DNA of 64,000 nucleotides from the NCBI RefSeq assembly GCF_019654955.1, contig NZ_BPEV01000007.1:1-64000 (forward strand), given 5' to 3'. This document shows, piece by piece, positions 9,274 through 18,878 of this stretch. The translations under genes and the position numbers were made by a program. The notes beneath the pieces are model-generated. The model ran no database searches. It saw only the letters and a program-made list of their open reading frames with translations, and was not told where the DNA came from. Every line of letters begins with the position of its first letter. The first letter of the stretch is position 1. The DNA is from Shewanella sp. KT0246 (GTDB lineage Bacteria > Pseudomonadota > Gammaproteobacteria > Enterobacterales > Shewanellaceae).

Positions 9274-10382
9274 TGCCTCAGCAAGATCTTAAGCAATCCG
9301 CTAAACAGCATAATGTCTGGGTTTTAGGTGATGGCCAATTGGGGGCAATGCTTTCTCATGCAGGTCAACCTCTAGCAATTAATGTTCGTCCTGTTGATAT
9401 CATGACCCCATCTGATGAGCGCTTACCACTCAAAGATACCGATGTGATTACAGCTGAGCGTGAGCAATGGCCAGAATCAAACTTGAGTTTACAACTCAGC
9501 GAGCACCCGCACTTTATTAATGGCCCTGTGTTTGGTCGCCTAGCTGATCGTTTTACTCAAAAAAGTTTATTAGATGAGTTATCTGTACCAACTTCTCCTT
9601 GGGAGTTAGTTGATGACAATACTCAAACTGGCGCCTTACATCAGCAATACGGTGATCGAGTATTACTAAAGCGCCGCACTGGTGGCTACGATGGTAAAGG
9701 CCAGCATTGGCTTAAGCAGGCTGAAGCAACAGAAATCCCTGCTGATTGGCGAAATGAAGCAATTGCAGAACAAGCGATTAACTTTGATGAAGAAGTCTCT
9801 ATTGTTGGTGTCAGAACCAAAACTGGTGAATGTGTTTTTTACCCGCTAACGCTTAATTTACATCAAGATGGTATTTTAATGGCCTCTATTGCGCCATTAG
9901 CCCGTCTAGAACATCTACAAGCCCAAGCTGAAGCCATGCTTACTTGTGTAATGGATGAGCTTGAATATGTTGGTGTGATGGCGATGGAGTGCTTTAGAGT
10001 CGGTGAAGACTTATTGGTAAACGAGTTAGCACCACGGGTACATAACTCTGGTCATTGGACTCAATCAGGTTGTCACATTAACCAGTTTGAATTACACCTT
10101 CGTGCACTTTGTGGATTACCTATCCATAAGCCACAAGTTAACTTCCAGTGTGTGATGGTAAATTTAATCGGTGTCGATAAAGATGACCGCTGGTTAAGCC
10201 TGACTAACGCAGAGTTATTTTGGTACAACAAAGAAGTACGCGTCGGTCGTAAAGTCGGTCATTTAAACCTTTCTGCTCACAGTAAAGACATGGTCAATGA
10301 CAGTATTGGTCAACTGCAACAATGGATGCCAACGCAATATCAAGCACCATTAGCGTGGATTTTAGAAGAGTTTAATGACTAA
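9273..10382 (+). CDS. purK: N5-carboxyaminoimidazole ribonucleotide synthetase
   Basis: ATP-grasp enzyme that carboxylates AIR to N5-CAIR, feeding PurE. The 369-residue protein shows the N-terminal nucleotide-binding stretch WVLGDGQLGAML, the ATP-grasp core (VLLKRRTGGYDGKGQ at about residues 128-142), and the metal-binding NELAPRVHNSGHWT segment. The longer insert around residue 40 resembles other Shewanella and Vibrio PurK proteins. It is translated from a start overlapping the purE stop by one base and followed by a strong terminator, so purEK is a two-gene unit. Confidence 0.96.
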   Translation: MPQQDLKQSAKQHNVWVLGDGQLGAMLSHAGQPLAINVRPVDIMTPSDERLPLKDTDVITAEREQWPESNLSLQLSEHPHFINGPVFGRLADRFTQKSLLDELSVPTSPWELVDDNTQTGALHQQYGDRVLLKRRTGGYDGKGQHWLKQAEATEIPADWRNEAIAEQAINFDEEVSIVGVRTKTGECVFYPLTLNLHQDGILMASIAPLARLEHLQAQAEAMLTCVMDELEYVGVMAMECFRVGEDLLVNELAPRVHNSGHWTQSGCHINQFELHLRALCGLPIHKPQVNFQCVMVNLIGVDKDDRWLSLTNAELFWYNKEVRVGRKVGHLNLSAHSKDMVNDSIGQLQQWMPTQYQAPLAWILEEFND

Positions 10383-10412
10383 CTCTCTTGATTATCATTA
10401 CTGATTAATTAT

Positions 10413-10439
10413 AAAAAAGGAGCCATCGGCTCCTTTTTT
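10413..10439. terminator. Bidirectional terminator between purK and the MCP gene
   Basis: Twelve-pair hairpin AAAAAAGGAGCC/GGCTCCTTTTTT with a 3-base loop. The T-run on both strands can end purEK rightward and the chemoreceptor gene leftward. Confidence 0.9.
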
Positions 10440-10495
10440 GATCATGTTAAATACAACAATCCTTCACACAAACGCCTAAGCAACAAGAAGCACTC

Positions 10496-11674
10496 CTAGA
10501 TACATACCCTTGTCAGCACTTGCTCAAGATTTTCAGAACTGGCTTTTTGCTGCTGCGCTCTATCAGAAATCGCTTTTAGATTAAGTTGAACCTCATGGCT
10601 TAAGCGTGAGATTTCTATTGCACGATTATTGATACTGCCAGTTGATGTTTGCTGACCTTGAATACTATAGGTCATGTTACCTGCGACACTATCAAGCTGT
10701 TGGAATGCGATGCCGATATCTGTAAATGCTTGATTCACTCGCTGACATTGCTGCAAGCTTTCTTGGGTAACACGCTGGCTTTCACCAATCGCACTCACCG
10801 CATTACCTGCTTTAGCTTGTAATTCTAATACGATTGATTGGATTTCTACCGTAGACTCTTGAGTGCGGTGGGCAAGCGCACGTACTTCATCAGCAACTAC
10901 CGCAAAACCTCGACCTTGTTCACCAGCTCGAGCGGCTTCAATAGCCGCATTCAGCGCTAACAAGTTTGTTTGCTCTGCAATACTTTTAATCACTTCAAGA
11001 ACATTACCGATTTTCTGACTGTCGATATTCAGCAAGTCTAAATCAGACACCATACTCTCAATACCATCAGCAAAAGTCGTCATTGAACTTTGGTTATTTT
11101 GGGCATCAACAGTCCCTTGTTCTAGTCGCTCTTTAACCTGAACAGAAGTCGACTTTAACTCATCGGCATTGTTAGAAAGCTCATCAGCAGTGTGCACAAT
11201 TTCAGACAGAGATGTCGTAATGTGTTCATTCTCATCTGTACTTTTATTCACTGAAGATTCTGCTGCCTCCATTTGTGATGCGAGCTCATAAGAGCCAGTT
11301 CGCACATTATTTGCGTCAGTGCGAATATTATCGATAACAGATTTTAAATCCTCAATAAAATCACTGAGGTTATTAGTAATAGCCGCAATTTGATCATCAT
11401 TGCTGTCTTTTAATGGCTTATCTGGCGCAGTTTCAGTGCTTATCACTAGACTTAAATAATCGCCTAATTTATTCAATCTTTGCTGTATCTGTTGCTTAAA
11501 CAGATACACACCGACGATGAGTTGAGCCACACCTAAGCTGATGAGCATACATACAATTTGAGTCTTTGATATTGGTTCTGGCAAAAATAGGGTTACAACA
11601 ACAGCCAGCAGCACTAACGAAAGCAACGGTAAAAGTAACTTCGTCTGCAATTTATTATCATTATAATTTTGCAT
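10496..11674 (-). CDS. Methyl-accepting chemotaxis protein without a periplasmic sensor domain
   Basis: A 392-residue chemoreceptor. Two membrane helices lie at residues 13-31 and 39-59, with only about 7 residues between them, so no periplasmic ligand domain exists. A cytoplasmic linker follows, then the MCP signalling coiled coil with the conserved hairpin tip [20 protein letters not shown] and [18 protein letters not shown]. No clear HAMP domain is visible. The ATG at 11674 has GGAA six bases upstream; a longer reading from a TTG at 11752 adds 26 residues without support. It should couple to CheA/CheW, sensing either cytoplasmic or membrane state. No other chemotaxis genes are nearby. Confidence 0.9.
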   Translation of the reverse strand: MQNYNDNKLQTKLLLPLLSLVLLAVVVTLFLPEPISKTQIVCMLISLGVAQLIVGVYLFKQQIQQRLNKLGDYLSLVISTETAPDKPLKDSNDDQIAAITNNLSDFIEDLKSVIDNIRTDANNVRTGSYELASQMEAAESSVNKSTDENEHITTSLSEIVHTADELSNNADELKSTSVQVKERLEQGTVDAQNNQSSMTTFADGIESMVSDLDLLNIDSQKIGNVLEVIKSIAEQTNLLALNAAIEAARAGEQGRGFAVVADEVRALAHRTQESTVEIQSIVLELQAKAGNAVSAIGESQRVTQESLQQCQRVNQAFTDIGIAFQQLDSVAGNMTYSIQGQQTSTGSINNRAIEISRLSHEVQLNLKAISDRAQQQKASSENLEQVLTRVCI

Positions 11675-11854
11675 ATAGAGTTCCGAGAATAATTTTATTA
11701 TATGAACATAATCGTTCTTATTATTTGAGAGACATACAAATTCTTTGGTCAATTACCAAGCGAAAAGCATAATTAACACAATAGCTACATTTGTTATCGG
11801 AAGCAGCTGAGGAAAGTTTAGATTTATTGTGGGTTTAAGTTGAAATTATCACAT

Positions 11855-11879
11855 AAAAAAGCCCCGATATGACGGGGCT
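11855..11879 (-). terminator. Intrinsic terminator of the SLT lipoprotein gene
   Basis: AGCCCCG (11860-11866) pairs with CGGGGCT (11873-11879). On the minus strand the hairpin is followed by six T. It lies 16 bases past the stop codon of the transglycosylase gene. Confidence 0.85.
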
Positions 11880-11895
11880 GATTTAAAAGGTTAAC

Positions 11896-12513
11896 TTACC
11901 CGAAGAATAAGCGCCATAGCCATGATGAATCTAAATCCTCTTTACAGGTTCGGTACTGAGCTGCATAGGTTTTAGAACGCGCATCTACGCGGTTTGCCAC
12001 AGGAACTAACCAAGCTTTAGCTTTATAGGAGCCGCGTTTATACCCGCCCCAACCTTCGTGATAATTCAAATATTGATTTTTAGCATCCCATTTTGAAACG
12101 CCATTAATTTTATGGGTTTTATAAATGAACCAGCCCATAAAGTCCATCGCATCGTCAAAGTTACTTCGGCTCGACCAAGAGTTCCCCGTTTCACGCACGT
12201 AGTCGTCCCATGTCATGGTTTTGGCTTGCGCATATCCATAAGCATCACTTGCGCGCCCTGTAGGAATAAATCCTAAAAAGTACTCCATTGGCGGTGCAGC
12301 ATTATGTTTAAAGGAGCTTTCTTGATACATCATAGCTAATGGGACATGCACTGGCACCCCCCATTTATCACGGGTATTTACCGCAGCTTTGTACCAAGAA
12401 CGGTTCTCTTGGAATATAGAACATAAGTTATCAGGTTCTTTGGGTGGTGGCGTTGCACAACCTGCAAGTTGCAGAAGAATAACGGTGCTAAAAGCACGGA
12501 AAAACCACTTCAT
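11896..12513 (-). CDS. Lytic transglycosylase-like (SLT) lipoprotein
   Basis: A 205-residue lipoprotein with a signal peptide and LAGC lipobox (Cys at about residue 19). It is followed by a lysozyme-like SLT domain that opens with MMYQESSFKHNA, whose glutamate is the probable catalytic acid, and continues with DAYGYAQAKTMTWDDY. Such enzymes cleave peptidoglycan to leave 1,6-anhydromuramic ends. The start is the ATG at 12513, with AAGGG six bases upstream, not the TTG six codons earlier. The gene stands alone. A TTGAAT-GCAT-ATTCAA palindrome lies upstream at 12542-12557. Confidence 0.87.
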   Translation of the reverse strand: MKWFFRAFSTVILLQLAGCATPPPKEPDNLCSIFQENRSWYKAAVNTRDKWGVPVHVPLAMMYQESSFKHNAAPPMEYFLGFIPTGRASDAYGYAQAKTMTWDDYVRETGNSWSSRSNFDDAMDFMGWFIYKTHKINGVSKWDAKNQYLNYHEGWGGYKRGSYKAKAWLVPVANRVDARSKTYAAQYRTCKEDLDSSWLWRLFFG

Positions 12514-12541
12514 AAAAACCCTTATAAACAAATTAAATCAA

Positions 12542-12557
12542 TTGAATGCATATTCAA
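12542..12557. promoter_or_regulatory. Palindrome upstream of the SLT lipoprotein gene
   Basis: Perfect six-base inverted repeat TTGAAT-GCAT-ATTCAA, 29 bases upstream of the ATG, in the likely promoter or leader region. It could be an operator; no regulator family is assigned. Confidence 0.3.
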
Positions 12558-12761
12558 TATATTGGATCGATTTTCACATCTATAGAATGTAGATGCAATC
12601 GAGATTGGCATAAAATTAGCTTTTGCGCTTATTGATTAATAAGGCGACTCATCTAAGGGGGAAAATGACACTATTTTGTAAAAAGAGTAATAAATATATG
12701 AGGTAAACATCAACAGATGAATAATGCATTTGAAGGTTAGAAAAGAAAAGCTTACAAAAAG

Positions 12762-13211
12762 TTACTCCATTGGGTTAGCAAAGGCGCACTCATGAAACTC
12801 TTGTTTCCATACAACAGGCAGCCAGTAGTCAGTATTTAGACCGCTGTAAACTTTATCTTGTTTAAACTCTGCAGCTAAATGGTAACGCTGTTCACGTTCA
12901 ACTTCCACCGTGATAGTTTTAGTTTGCCTTGCGGCTAGTTTAACCTTGAGATCAGCTGACTCAATTAATTCTGCAACAGTAAACTCATGACTACCAGCAG
13001 CTAATTTGTAATAAGGGCGAGAAATCACTGGTTTGCCATCAAGGTGGGTGACAACAACACGATATAAGCTGTCTGCTGTCGGCGGCGTAATATAACTCGC
13101 TACCGAGCCACAGGTAAACTCATCTTCGTTTGATGTTGCGCAGCTTTGCAGCAGCACAACGGTTGTTAAAGTTAGTGCAATCTTTACTGTTAAAAACGCA
13201 GCTTTGTTCAT
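12762..13211 (-). CDS. Small lipoprotein coupled to gshA
   Basis: A 149-residue predicted lipoprotein: signal sequence with LQSC lipobox (Cys24), then a mature part rich in beta-strand (YRVVVTHLDGKPVI, GSHEFTVAELI, TITVEVEREQRYHLAAEF). The pattern is reminiscent of PEGA-like small periplasmic domains. Its ATG overlaps the gshA stop by four bases (ATGA), implying translational coupling and a shared transcript. Function is unknown; the coupling does not by itself imply a role in glutathione metabolism. The gene is probably outer-membrane anchored, since no Asp follows the lipidated cysteine. Confidence 0.75.
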   Translation of the reverse strand: MNKAAFLTVKIALTLTTVVLLQSCATSNEDEFTCGSVASYITPPTADSLYRVVVTHLDGKPVISRPYYKLAAGSHEFTVAELIESADLKVKLAARQTKTITVEVEREQRYHLAAEFKQDKVYSGLNTDYWLPVVWKQEFHECAFANPME

Positions 13212-14797
13212 TGGTTTACGGCAGCAGGTTCAGCTAAATCAGCAAAATAATCCGCTAGAAACTCGTCAAAACTAACGGTAACTTGCGCTTCAACATCTTG
13301 CTGTTGCTGTAGTGATAGCTTGGCTTCGGCTTCATAACTAGCCGTCGCAGTTTCTGAAAGAGGATAATTTGCTAGGTATTGGTGGTATTGCTGAGATAAC
13401 TGCTTCACCCACACACCATGATCAATACCTTGATTAACTACATCTTCAAGCACGCGACCCGATAACGTTTTACTTGGATCACTAATTGCTTCATGCCATT
13501 GCGTCAGTGCATCTTGATATTGGCTACCCTCACCATCAAGCAGTTTTGCAATACGGCTCATTGGTTCGAAAATATCATTAAGCCATTCACTTAATGCTAC
13601 TTTTTCCCCATTACGGCTAAGCTCAAGACCAGGCTTACGACCTTCGGCAACAACCGCTTTAAGATTAGTTGCTATTTCAGCCTCAGCTAAATCATCCGTT
13701 TTTTCAGACGATAAGAGTAAGCAGTACAGCAAAAATAAATCGAGGAACTTAACCTGACTCGCATCAATGCCGATAGGGCTATATGGATTAACATCTAATG
13801 CACGCACTTCGATATATTCAACCCCAGCTCTTGCTAGCGCCTCAGATGGTTTTTCACCTGATTTAGCTACTCGTTTAGCACGGATAGGCGAGTAAAACTC
13901 ATTTTCAATTTGCAGCACATTGCTATTAAGCTGACGATATTCGCCGTCAACTTTTACACCAATTTCAGCAAAACTTGCTGAAGGCATTCTAATAGCTTCC
14001 CCCACACCAGTTAAGTATTCAGGTAATGAATTGTAACTGATATTAAGTTGTTCTTGCTCTTTGTTGGTATAACCTAAATCACTCATACGAAGTGATGTTG
14101 CATATGGAAGGTATAAGGTACCTTTACCAGTTTTCTTAAAGTCAAAACCGACATCTTGGCCTTTCACAAACGAGCTACATAACGCAGGAGATGAGCCAAA
14201 GAAATACGGCAACACCCATACAAGGCGTCGATAATTACGGATCATGCCAAAGTAAGATTCTGAAATAAAATCTTGTCGAGATAAGCTTTTATCGCTGTTC
14301 TCATACAAGGTATCCCATAATTGTTCTGAAACCGAAAAATTAAAGTGCACACCTGCAATGATTTGCATTAGTGGACCGTATCGATGGGTTAAGCCTTTAC
14401 GATATAGGGTTTTCATCTTGCCGTTATTTGAGCTGCCATAACGCGCAATTGGGATATCTTTTTCATCGCCGACATAACACGGCATACTGACAGGCCATAG
14501 CGACTGACCGTTCATGTTTTTTACACTGTAGGCGTGAGTTTTAGTCAGGCCTTCTAATAAGGTATCAATATTAGTATTTACAGGGGTTATGAACTCAAGC
14601 AATGACTCACTGTAATCAGTGGTAATACGAGAATGAGTTAATGCAGAGCCTAGCTTTTCTGGATGACCATCTTTTGCTAATTGACCAGAATCATCGATAC
14701 GTAATGCTTCACGCTCAATGCCGCGTTGCATACCAAGTAAAGAATCACGGCCTTCGCCGTTAGAAAGAAGATTGATTATTTCATTGAATGAATTCAA
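13208..14797 (-). CDS. gshA: Glutamate-cysteine ligase
   Basis: GshA makes gamma-glutamylcysteine, the first step of glutathione synthesis, in the cytoplasm. The 529 residues match the proteobacterial type 1 enzyme: GMQRGIEREALRI near the N-terminus, GSALTHSRITTDYSESLLEFITP, then ARYGSSNNGKMKTLYRKGL and EFYSPIRAKR. The initiation codon is TTG: no in-frame ATG exists before residue 23, and the first 22 residues are needed to match the E. coli protein, which itself uses TTG. Only a weak GAGAA ribosome site is present, so expression may be kept low. A lipoprotein gene is coupled downstream. Its product could also serve as sulfur donor for EgtB encoded at 35.4 kb. Confidence 0.96.
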   Translation of the reverse strand: MNSFNEIINLLSNGEGRDSLLGMQRGIEREALRIDDSGQLAKDGHPEKLGSALTHSRITTDYSESLLEFITPVNTNIDTLLEGLTKTHAYSVKNMNGQSLWPVSMPCYVGDEKDIPIARYGSSNNGKMKTLYRKGLTHRYGPLMQIIAGVHFNFSVSEQLWDTLYENSDKSLSRQDFISESYFGMIRNYRRLVWVLPYFFGSSPALCSSFVKGQDVGFDFKKTGKGTLYLPYATSLRMSDLGYTNKEQEQLNISYNSLPEYLTGVGEAIRMPSASFAEIGVKVDGEYRQLNSNVLQIENEFYSPIRAKRVAKSGEKPSEALARAGVEYIEVRALDVNPYSPIGIDASQVKFLDLFLLYCLLLSSEKTDDLAEAEIATNLKAVVAEGRKPGLELSRNGEKVALSEWLNDIFEPMSRIAKLLDGEGSQYQDALTQWHEAISDPSKTLSGRVLEDVVNQGIDHGVWVKQLSQQYHQYLANYPLSETATASYEAEAKLSLQQQQDVEAQVTVSFDEFLADYFADLAEPAAVNQ

Positions 14798-14982
14798 TTT
14801 GCTGTTCTCTTATTGTTGCTCGTATTCGTCGCACTCATTCGCGACATTCAAACTGCTAGACCCGATATTAAACGACATTATTTCTCAGATTGCATAAATA
14901 AATACAATTAATGAGCAAATTTACGTTTCATCACTTAACAAATATCTCTGAATAAAGGTCATTTAACATACGTCAAATAAAG

Positions 14983-15013
14983 AAAAAACGGTAACATTGA
15001 TATTGTCACCGTT
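14983..15013 (-). terminator. Intrinsic terminator of the M16 peptidase gene
   Basis: Imperfect hairpin (AACGGTAACA with TGTCACCGTT, one mismatch), followed on the minus strand by six T. A second 8-pair hairpin (ACCCTATA/TATAGGGT, 15038-15060) lies between it and the stop codon at 15088 and may form a 3' stem. Confidence 0.75.
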
Positions 15014-15087
15014 ATTCATATGTCTTTATTGTATCAGACCCTATAAAGCCTATATAGGGTCGATAGTTTCAAATGCAATAGCTAAGC

Positions 15088-17919
15088 TTATTTAATCTCT
15101 TTAATAGGATAGCCTAATGCTTCTAGTTTTGGATAAATCGCTTTTTTATCACCCACAATTACCATGATCATTTCAGATAATTTAAGCTGTTCTGCCGCTA
15201 ACTTATTTAACTCAGCCGCAGTTATATTTTCCACTATCTCAGCTTGCTGATCGGTAAAATCATCGGCCAATTGGTAGCGTTGGATAATACGCATAAAGCC
15301 AGCTTTTTGATAAGGCGTTTCATAATCTAGCGCCTTACCTTGAGAAATAGAACTGCGCATAAAGGCCAACTCTTTTTCCGTCATGCCTTCTTTCTGAAAG
15401 TGCTCTATTTCATTGACAAACTCAGTAACTGACTCAGCAGTAACATCACTTCTAACACTTGCAGATGCTTCAAAACGCCCGGTTAAATCATTACCATTAA
15501 ACCCTGTACGTGCGCCATAGGTGTAGCCTTTATCTTCACGAAGGTTCAGATTTATGCGACTGTTAAACGCACCGCCCAATGGGTAATTCATTAAGAACGA
15601 TTTGAAATATTCACCAGTTGCATCATATGGCAGAGCACGTTTACCAATTTTTATCACAGACTGAGCCGCATCAGGTTTATCAATGATATAAATGGTGCCA
15701 CCAGCAAGTTCAGGCAGTGCAGGTAACGTCATTGAATCATTGGCTTTTCCTTGCCATTGTTCAAAAACAGATAACGACGGCATAATCTCTTTTTGGTTCA
15801 AATCTGACACCACGACCATTTGCGCATTACCTGCTTTATATTGCTGCTGATAAAACTGTTTAACGTCATCAAGTGTTAGCGCAGATACAGTTTCAAGTGT
15901 CCCGCCTGCATTAGCGCTTAAATGGCTGTCATCACCATAAAGTAAGCTTGAAAAACCGCGGCTGGCTAAATAGTTAGGATCTGACTCTTGATGCTGTAAG
16001 CCCTGAATTTCTTGCTGCTTTAAACGCTCAAAGTCAGCCTCAACAAACCCTGGGGTAAATAGCTTTTCTTGTAAAATAGCTAAAGTAGGGGTTAGGTTTT
16101 CCGTTAAGCTAGATACTTGAATAAAGCTTTGGGTCGCTGAAGCACCAAATGAGATACTACTGCCTAGCATTTCAAGTGCTCCCGCTAATTCTTCAGTGGA
16201 ACGTTTTTCACTTGATTCATTTAACATTGACGCAGTAATTGACGCTAAGCCAGCTTTATCCATTTCAGGTAATCGGTTACCGCCTTCAAGATAAATTAAT
16301 AACGCAACGGTAGGCGTTTCATCACTTTCAGTGCCCATGACCTCAATGCCGTTATCTAATTTTGCAGTCCACAATTCTGGTACTTTAAGTACTGGCGCTT
16401 CACCGACTTTAGGCATCACACTGCGATCAAAACTTGAGGTGATTTGACGAACATTCTCAGTACCTGTTACAGCCGTTTCAGCAATAGGTAACATGGTCGG
16501 GGTGAAGTTATCTGGCTTGGCAATTAATTGCTGGGCACCTTCTGGTACAACGCTCATCACCACCATAGGCTTGTTTTTGATGTAAGTGTTAAATACACGC
16601 ATTACATCTTCTTTGGTGACATTAGCATAACGCTCAAGGTCACGTGCAATCATGTTCGGGTCATCAAAGAAGGTTTGGTTGTAAGCCAGTGTCGACACCT
16701 TACCCTTAACGCTTTGCATACCGTAAATAGTATCAGATTCAAATTGTACTTTTACTTTTTGTAAATCATCATCAGTCACCCCACGCAGCTCAAACTCAGC
16801 AATTGAATCATTCATTTTTTGCTCAAGATCGGCAAGGTTTGCCCCGCTAGCTGGGTTTGCTAACGCATATAAAGTTAACCGGCACGACAACTCTTGGCAC
16901 GGATGCCCAACAGACGCTTGTACAGCAAAGCCATCTTTGACTAAGTTTTTATAAAACAGTGAGGTTTTGCCACCACCTAAAATGTTGGCCAACAAGTCCA
17001 ACGCTGCTTCATCTTCGTGACGTGCATACACTGTTGGAAATCCCATATAGATAAGCGGTAAATGCACTTTATCTTCCATAGAGATATAACGAGATTTATC
17101 TAAAACTACTGGCGTTTTAGGATCAGCTTTCACTTCAGGCCCGCGCGCTAACTCACCAAAATACTTATTCACCATCGCAAGGGTTTGTACTTCATCAAAG
17201 TCGCCACCTATGGTCAACGTCGCATTATTAGGACCATACCAACGCTTAAAGAAGTTTCTAACATCATCAACGGTTGCACGTTCTAAATCTTCAGGCCAAC
17301 CAATTACAGGCCAAGAATATGGGTGCCCTGCTGGGAACATAGCCTGATTAAAACGCTCATTTAAGCGGCCATAAGGTTGATTATCAATTCGTTGTGCTCG
17401 TTCATTTTTAACCGTTTCACGTTGGACTTCGAATTTTTCACTCGTCAGAGCAGGAAGTAAGAAGCCCATACGATCTGACTCTAACCACAACATTTTTTCT
17501 AACTGGTTGCTGGGTACGGTTTCAAAGTAGTTCGTACGATCGGTATTAGTGGTGCCGTTGAGCGTGCCACCCGCTTCGGTGATGACTTTGAAATGCTGTT
17601 CGTCGCCGACATTTTGTGAGCCTTGGAACATCATGTGTTCGAATAAATGAGCAAAACCACTGCGGCCAGCAACTTCACGGGCTGATCCCACATGGTAGGT
17701 GACATCGACATGCACTAATGGATCGGAGCTATCTTGATGCAAAATGACCGTTAGGCCATTCTCAAGTTGGTATTTTTTATAAGGGATGCCTATCGCATCT
17801 GATACTTGAACGGTTTCAAGTAATGTGATGCCTTCAGGTAATGCTGATGTCGTTGTCACTTCATGGGCACAACCACTAATAGCGATAGAAACTGCCGCTG
17901 CCAAGATCCATTTTTTCAC
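15088..17919 (-). CDS. M16 family zinc metallopeptidase lipoprotein
   Basis: A 943-residue lipoprotein with two pitrilysin-type halves. From the GTG at 17919: lipobox ISGC with Cys17, the inverted zinc motif HLFEH at residues 91-95, and a downstream ETVKNERAQR helix supplying the third ligand. A second M16 half (about 500-930) lacks HxxEH, as expected for the structural repeat, and contains DKGYTYGARTGF. The GTG start is chosen because AAGGAG lies seven bases upstream and it yields a standard lipoprotein signal; the frame opens 19 codons earlier with no support. It probably degrades peptides in the periplasm. The gene is monocistronic. Confidence 0.9.
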   Translation of the reverse strand: MKKWILAAAVSIAISGCAHEVTTTSALPEGITLLETVQVSDAIGIPYKKYQLENGLTVILHQDSSDPLVHVDVTYHVGSAREVAGRSGFAHLFEHMMFQGSQNVGDEQHFKVITEAGGTLNGTTNTDRTNYFETVPSNQLEKMLWLESDRMGFLLPALTSEKFEVQRETVKNERAQRIDNQPYGRLNERFNQAMFPAGHPYSWPVIGWPEDLERATVDDVRNFFKRWYGPNNATLTIGGDFDEVQTLAMVNKYFGELARGPEVKADPKTPVVLDKSRYISMEDKVHLPLIYMGFPTVYARHEDEAALDLLANILGGGKTSLFYKNLVKDGFAVQASVGHPCQELSCRLTLYALANPASGANLADLEQKMNDSIAEFELRGVTDDDLQKVKVQFESDTIYGMQSVKGKVSTLAYNQTFFDDPNMIARDLERYANVTKEDVMRVFNTYIKNKPMVVMSVVPEGAQQLIAKPDNFTPTMLPIAETAVTGTENVRQITSSFDRSVMPKVGEAPVLKVPELWTAKLDNGIEVMGTESDETPTVALLIYLEGGNRLPEMDKAGLASITASMLNESSEKRSTEELAGALEMLGSSISFGASATQSFIQVSSLTENLTPTLAILQEKLFTPGFVEADFERLKQQEIQGLQHQESDPNYLASRGFSSLLYGDDSHLSANAGGTLETVSALTLDDVKQFYQQQYKAGNAQMVVVSDLNQKEIMPSLSVFEQWQGKANDSMTLPALPELAGGTIYIIDKPDAAQSVIKIGKRALPYDATGEYFKSFLMNYPLGGAFNSRINLNLREDKGYTYGARTGFNGNDLTGRFEASASVRSDVTAESVTEFVNEIEHFQKEGMTEKELAFMRSSISQGKALDYETPYQKAGFMRIIQRYQLADDFTDQQAEIVENITAAELNKLAAEQLKLSEMIMVIVGDKKAIYPKLEALGYPIKEIK

Positions 17920-18091
17920 TTTATTCTCCTTGAATAAAAGCTCAATGAGGTTTGTTAGATTGATGTCTGACAACACAGCCTGAATAGGGGTTCAATTTTA
18001 AATTCCCCATTGATTCAACCGCTGAAAAAAACCTCATTAAACATTGCGTTTTTTATTATTGACGACACCTTTCAATATCATGATTTCATTT

Positions 18092-18514
18092 TTACCACGC
18101 CCATATAAAGGCCGCTACTATTAAAGAGTATCGAATTGTTTTACCAATCAGAATCATAATGGTTGATGGCACTATGGGTAGTTTTAACCAACCTGCAATT
18201 AAACACAAAATATCACCTATTAATGGCAGCCAAGAAAGTAATAATGCCCAGTAACCATATTTTTCGATTAATTTTAATCCATGTTGGTATTTTTTAGAGG
18301 CAAAGTCGTCAGGTGTCTTAGCAAAGCGGCCCAAATAGCCTAAATAGTAACTCGTAACAGCCCCTAACGAGTTACCTACGCTGGCCACCACTAACAAAGA
18401 CAACCAAGTTTCGGGGGCATCTGTTAATAAGGCCACAAGTAAAACTTCTGAACCTCCAGGTAACAAAGTTGCCGCTAAAAAAGCCCCACTAAACATTAAC
18501 CATAACGCAGTCAT
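18092..18514 (-). CDS. YqaA-like membrane protein (DedA/VTT-related)
   Basis: A 140-residue integral membrane protein with three to four hydrophobic segments. The signature resembles the short YqaA branch of the SNARE-associated/DedA (VTT) family: GSEVLLVALL, VGNSLGAVTSYYLGYLGR, then YGYWALLLSWLPLIGDILCLIAGWL, where the glycine and proline pattern marks the re-entrant loop. DedA relatives act in lipid carrier transport and membrane homeostasis; the role of YqaA itself is not established. The gene is monocistronic and divergent from the symporter at 18879. Confidence 0.8.
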   Translation of the reverse strand: MTALWLMFSGAFLAATLLPGGSEVLLVALLTDAPETWLSLLVVASVGNSLGAVTSYYLGYLGRFAKTPDDFASKKYQHGLKLIEKYGYWALLLSWLPLIGDILCLIAGWLKLPIVPSTIMILIGKTIRYSLIVAAFIWAW

Positions 18515-18620
18515 TCACTTTACCCAATGATATCTATAGAGTTTTAAACACTTTAAACAAGCAACTCGACAAAGTTAGCAAGTTGTTGAATTTTAAAGTG
18601 CATTTAACATATTATGTAAA

Positions 18621-18728
18621 TGATATAAGTTATATCAAAAACGGTTTGTTCCATCTTGGAACACTCAATACAATTCGAAAATTGTTCAGCTAAAGACTGT
18701 AGTTAAGCAATATTAAAATAAGCTGAAC
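18621..18728. promoter_or_regulatory. Cluster of four inverted repeats upstream of the symporter gene
   Basis: Within the 364-base gap between the YqaA-like and symporter genes lie TGATATA-AGT-TATATCA (18621-18637), TGTTCCA-TCT-TGGAACA (18647-18663) and ACAATT-CGAA-AATTGT (18670-18685). A wider pair GTTCAGCT...AGCTGAAC (18684-18691 and 18721-18728) follows. These are candidate operators or RNA hairpins; which gene they serve is not shown. Nothing protein-coding is visible in the gap. Confidence 0.45.
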
Positions 18729-18878
18729 ATCATGTTGCTTATCGGCGTATTGCTACTTTCTTACAAACAAATCAACAATGACTATCAATGGCCTTTATGT
18801 GTGATTGTGTTAGGTTATTGAAATAATAATCCCCTTGCTTACTTTAAAGAGCAAGTATAATAAATAGTTGGAATTGAA

